Shown: in pieces, positions 34,848 through 37,215 of the stretch | Position numbering within the stretch: the first letter of the stretch is position 1 | How the letters are laid out: each line of letters begins with the position of its first letter | Assembly (NCBI GenBank): GCA_900317835.1 | Contig: ONIL01000039.1 | Coordinates: 1 to 37,215, forward strand | DNA: 37,215 bases | Direction: 5' to 3' | From: an uncultured Prevotellaceae bacterium | GTDB lineage: Bacteria > Bacteroidota > Bacteroidia > Bacteroidales > Muribaculaceae | Program-made: the position numbers and the translations under genes | The notes under the pieces: generated by a model | Databases searched by the model: none | Seen by the model: the letters and a program-made list of their open reading frames with translations, nothing else | Told to the model about the DNA's origin: nothing

Positions 34848-37175
34848 ATGGCAAAATTAAATACACCTCCCACCGCCCAACAAGAGGAGCAGATTATTGA
34901 TTTCAGTGCTTTTGTCCGCAAATACAAGCGTTACTGGTGGCTATTCCTGTTGTCACTGATTGCCTGTATAGCGCTGGCATTTGCCTATCTCAAACTTGCC
35001 AAGCGCGTCTATCAGGTCAAGGCAGTCGTGCTTGTCGCACAGGACGACAACGGCGCCGGCGCTGGTGCCAACCTGCTCAAGAGCATGAAGCTCATGGGAC
35101 AGGGCAGCAAGGTTGATGACGAGATGATTGTATTCTCTTCCCAGGAATTGTGCACTCAGGTAGCCAAGGACCTTGGGCTCAACCACAGCTACATTGAGGA
35201 CCGTGGCTGGTTCAAGCGTGAGAAAGATCACTACAACAGCACGCCCATCGAGGTGATCGCCCCCGAGGAGATGTTTGACACGCTGTCAACGGTCAAGTTC
35301 AAGATTGACCTTGACAAGACCGGACATGCCAACATCAAGGTCACCAGTGGCAGTGATAAACTTGCCAATGTCAAGAACGTCACCTTGCCGGCCTCTATAA
35401 AGACCACCTACGGCACATTTGCCATCCGGACGACCGACGAGCTCAAGAAAGGCAAGCCCTGCCACATTACTGCTCGACTCACGGGCAACCAATTGCTGGG
35501 TGAACGCCTGAACAAGCGCATCAAGGTCAAACTGGCGACCAAGAAGTCTAATGGTATCAACCTCTCGATCGCCGAGAACAGCAAATCGCGAGGTAAGGAC
35601 ATCCTCAACAAGCTCATGCATCTCTATAACGAGCGCGGACAGCACGAGAAGGATGAGCAAGCCATCAACACAGCCAAGTTTATCGACGAGCGTCTGGCAC
35701 TCATCTACAAGGGGCTGACCAGCAGCGAGGCCGACATCGAGTCCTACAAGCGTGCTAACAAGATTGTTGACCCCGAGCTTCAAGTCAAGTCGGCTGTCGC
35801 CAAGCAGGAGCTCTCGGAGCGCGCCATTGTCAAGCTGGAGACCAACAAACAACTGCTGGGCATGGTCAAGGACTTCGTGAGCAACCCGGCCAACAAGAAC
35901 AGCTATATCCCCTTTGAGGTGGACTCAAGTGCTGCTTCGGCTTCAATCAGGGCCTACAACAACCTGCTGGCAAAACGACAAGAGCTCCAGCAGTCGGCCA
36001 AGGGTGACAATATCGCCCTCAAACAGATTGAAGAGCAGATTGAGACCATGCACGCCAACGTGCTGCAAGGCGTCAACAGCTCCATCAAGGGCGTTGACCT
36101 GCAGTTGAGCAAGGTTCGCAGTCAGGCCAATGCCACGGCCAACGACCTGGGTCAAGTGCCCACACAGGAACGCGAAGCTCGTGAGCTGTTGCGTCAACAG
36201 GGCATCCAGAATGCCTTGTACACCTTCCTGCTCGAGAAACGCGAGGAAAATGCGCTCGTGCTGGCAGCCACTACCCCCAAGGGAAAGATTGTGGACCACG
36301 CTTATTCCGAGACGAACCCCATCAGCCCCAACAAGATGGTTGTCCTGGCCATGGCGTTGCTGGCAAGCTTCCTGCTGCCTCTCTTCTTGCTCTACTTGAA
36401 AGACATGTTCACCACCAAGTTCTCCAATCAGGAAGAACTCGAGGAGATATCCCAAGTGCCTTTCATCGGCCACATCCATCACAACCGCCACAACACCCAG
36501 CTTGTGGTCAAAGAAGGCAAGACGTCATCGATTGTCGAGCTGTTCCGCTATGTGCGCAACAACCTGCAGTTCATCCTCAACAAGGACGACGACAAGGTCA
36601 TCCTGGTCACCAGCAGCATCAGCGGCGAGGGCAAATCGTTCATCAGCACCAATATCGCGTCATCCTTTGCCCTGCTGGGCAAGCGTGTGGCCCTGGTGGG
36701 TATGGACATTCGCTCGCCCAAATTGGCGACCATGCTCGACCTCAACGAGGTGCCGGGCGTGACCTCCTACCTGTCGCGTGGCGATGTCACTCTCGACCAG
36801 ATTGCACAGCCGTGCAAGGAGGTCAACGGCATGGACGTGTTTGTCGGTGGTGCCATTCCGCCCAACCCGTCAGAACTCTTGCTGGGTGACCGCGTCAAGG
36901 ACCTGTTCCGCGACCTGCGCGAGCAATACGACGTCATCATCGTCGATTCGGCTCCCGTAGCCATGGTGAGCGACAGCTTCGCGCTGGACAAGTACAGCAA
37001 CGCTACCGTCTATGTCACCCGCGCCAACTATACCAAGCGCAACCTCATCAAGTTCATGAACCGCATTGCCGCCAACAAGCAGCTCAAGAACATGTGCGTT
37101 GTCCTCAACGACACCAAGCCGTCGGGCGACAACACCTACGGCTACGGTTACGGCAAGGTCAAGGACGAGGAATAA
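34848..37175 (+). CDS. Wzc-like polysaccharide co-polymerase and tyrosine autokinase
   Basis: This 775-residue protein joins a Wzz domain (first membrane helix about residues 30-50, second about 497-519, with a long coiled-coil periplasmic part and the GNVR-type region before helix 2) to a cytoplasmic bacterial tyrosine kinase domain. The kinase has Walker A SISGEGKS (590-597), Walker A' ALVGMDIRSP (615-624) and Walker B VIIVDSAP (696-703). The tail holds a tyrosine cluster at 764, 766 and 768 as likely autophosphorylation sites. It controls chain length and export together with the Wza-like lipoprotein. The gene is complete; the 40 bases after it contain only a palindrome CCCTGCAGGG (37188-37197). 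Confidence 0.95.
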   Translation: MAKLNTPPTAQQEEQIIDFSAFVRKYKRYWWLFLLSLIACIALAFAYLKLAKRVYQVKAVVLVAQDDNGAGAGANLLKSMKLMGQGSKVDDEMIVFSSQELCTQVAKDLGLNHSYIEDRGWFKREKDHYNSTPIEVIAPEEMFDTLSTVKFKIDLDKTGHANIKVTSGSDKLANVKNVTLPASIKTTYGTFAIRTTDELKKGKPCHITARLTGNQLLGERLNKRIKVKLATKKSNGINLSIAENSKSRGKDILNKLMHLYNERGQHEKDEQAINTAKFIDERLALIYKGLTSSEADIESYKRANKIVDPELQVKSAVAKQELSERAIVKLETNKQLLGMVKDFVSNPANKNSYIPFEVDSSAASASIRAYNNLLAKRQELQQSAKGDNIALKQIEEQIETMHANVLQGVNSSIKGVDLQLSKVRSQANATANDLGQVPTQEREARELLRQQGIQNALYTFLLEKREENALVLAATTPKGKIVDHAYSETNPISPNKMVVLAMALLASFLLPLFLLYLKDMFTTKFSNQEELEEISQVPFIGHIHHNRHNTQLVVKEGKTSSIVELFRYVRNNLQFILNKDDDKVILVTSSISGEGKSFISTNIASSFALLGKRVALVGMDIRSPKLATMLDLNEVPGVTSYLSRGDVTLDQIAQPCKEVNGMDVFVGGAIPPNPSELLLGDRVKDLFRDLREQYDVIIVDSAPVAMVSDSFALDKYSNATVYVTRANYTKRNLIKFMNRIAANKQLKNMCVVLNDTKPSGDNTYGYGYGKVKDEE

Positions 37176-37215
37176 TCACCAGCTGAACCCTGCAGGGATG
37201 GACAGAGCGCTCATA

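Overview
The window looks like a chromosomal segment of a gut-type Bacteroidales bacterium (phylum Bacteroidota), possibly Muribaculaceae or a close relative; the family is a guess. Supporting signs are a complete type IX secretion (Por/Gld) core, a BtuB/BtuG-type cobalamin locus, promoters of the Bacteroidota form (TTTG, about 20 bp, TAnnTTTG), an almost complete lack of Shine-Dalgarno sequences, and the conserved gene order rpsU-xerC-hpf-tRNAs-tuf-tRNA-Trp-secE-nusG-rplKAJL-rpoBC. No transposon, prophage or CRISPR array was seen.

Layout, left to right. (1) 1-2907, plus strand: a secreted GH109-type NAD-dependent glycosidase and an N-acetylhexosamine-1-kinase-like protein, plausibly a release-and-phosphorylate pair for GalNAc/GlcNAc. 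(2) 2908-7599, minus strand: a vitamin B12 uptake operon. A cobalamin riboswitch controls a TonB-dependent BtuB-like receptor, a BtuG-like surface lipoprotein and a secreted protein of unknown function ending in two dockerin/EF-hand-like repeats. (3) 7659-20929, minus strand: the large transcription/translation cluster. It starts from a near-ideal promoter before tRNA-Tyr, runs through tRNA-Gly, tRNA-Thr, tuf, tRNA-Trp, secE, nusG, rplK, rplA, rplJ, rplL, rpoB and rpoC, and ends at a clear intrinsic terminator. (4) 21084-22980, minus strand: rpsU-xerC-hpf with its own promoter and terminator. (5) 23021-30140, minus strand: the type IX secretion operon porT-porP-gldK-gldL-gldM-gldN with a terminator. 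(6) 30249-32389, minus strand: two tandem paralogous membrane acyltransferases. (7) 32516-37175, plus strand: the start of an exopolysaccharide/capsule export locus with a Wzx-like flippase, a Wza-like lipoprotein and a Wzc-like tyrosine kinase; it probably continues past the right edge.

The most unusual point is the tuf gene. The sequence encodes an EF-Tu that keeps its reading frame but lacks about 33 residues covering switch I and the G2 threonine, which should make it inactive. A neighbouring tRNA-Thr has a mismatched acceptor pair. Either this stretch contains assembly or consensus errors, or it is a degenerate copy and a functional tuf lies elsewhere. Other points of interest are the dockerin-tailed third gene of the B12 operon, a perfect Shine-Dalgarno on hpf in an operon headed by rpsU, tandem strong hairpins in the rplL-rpoB gap, a GldM that begins directly at its transmembrane helix, and a charge-segregated tail on GldN.
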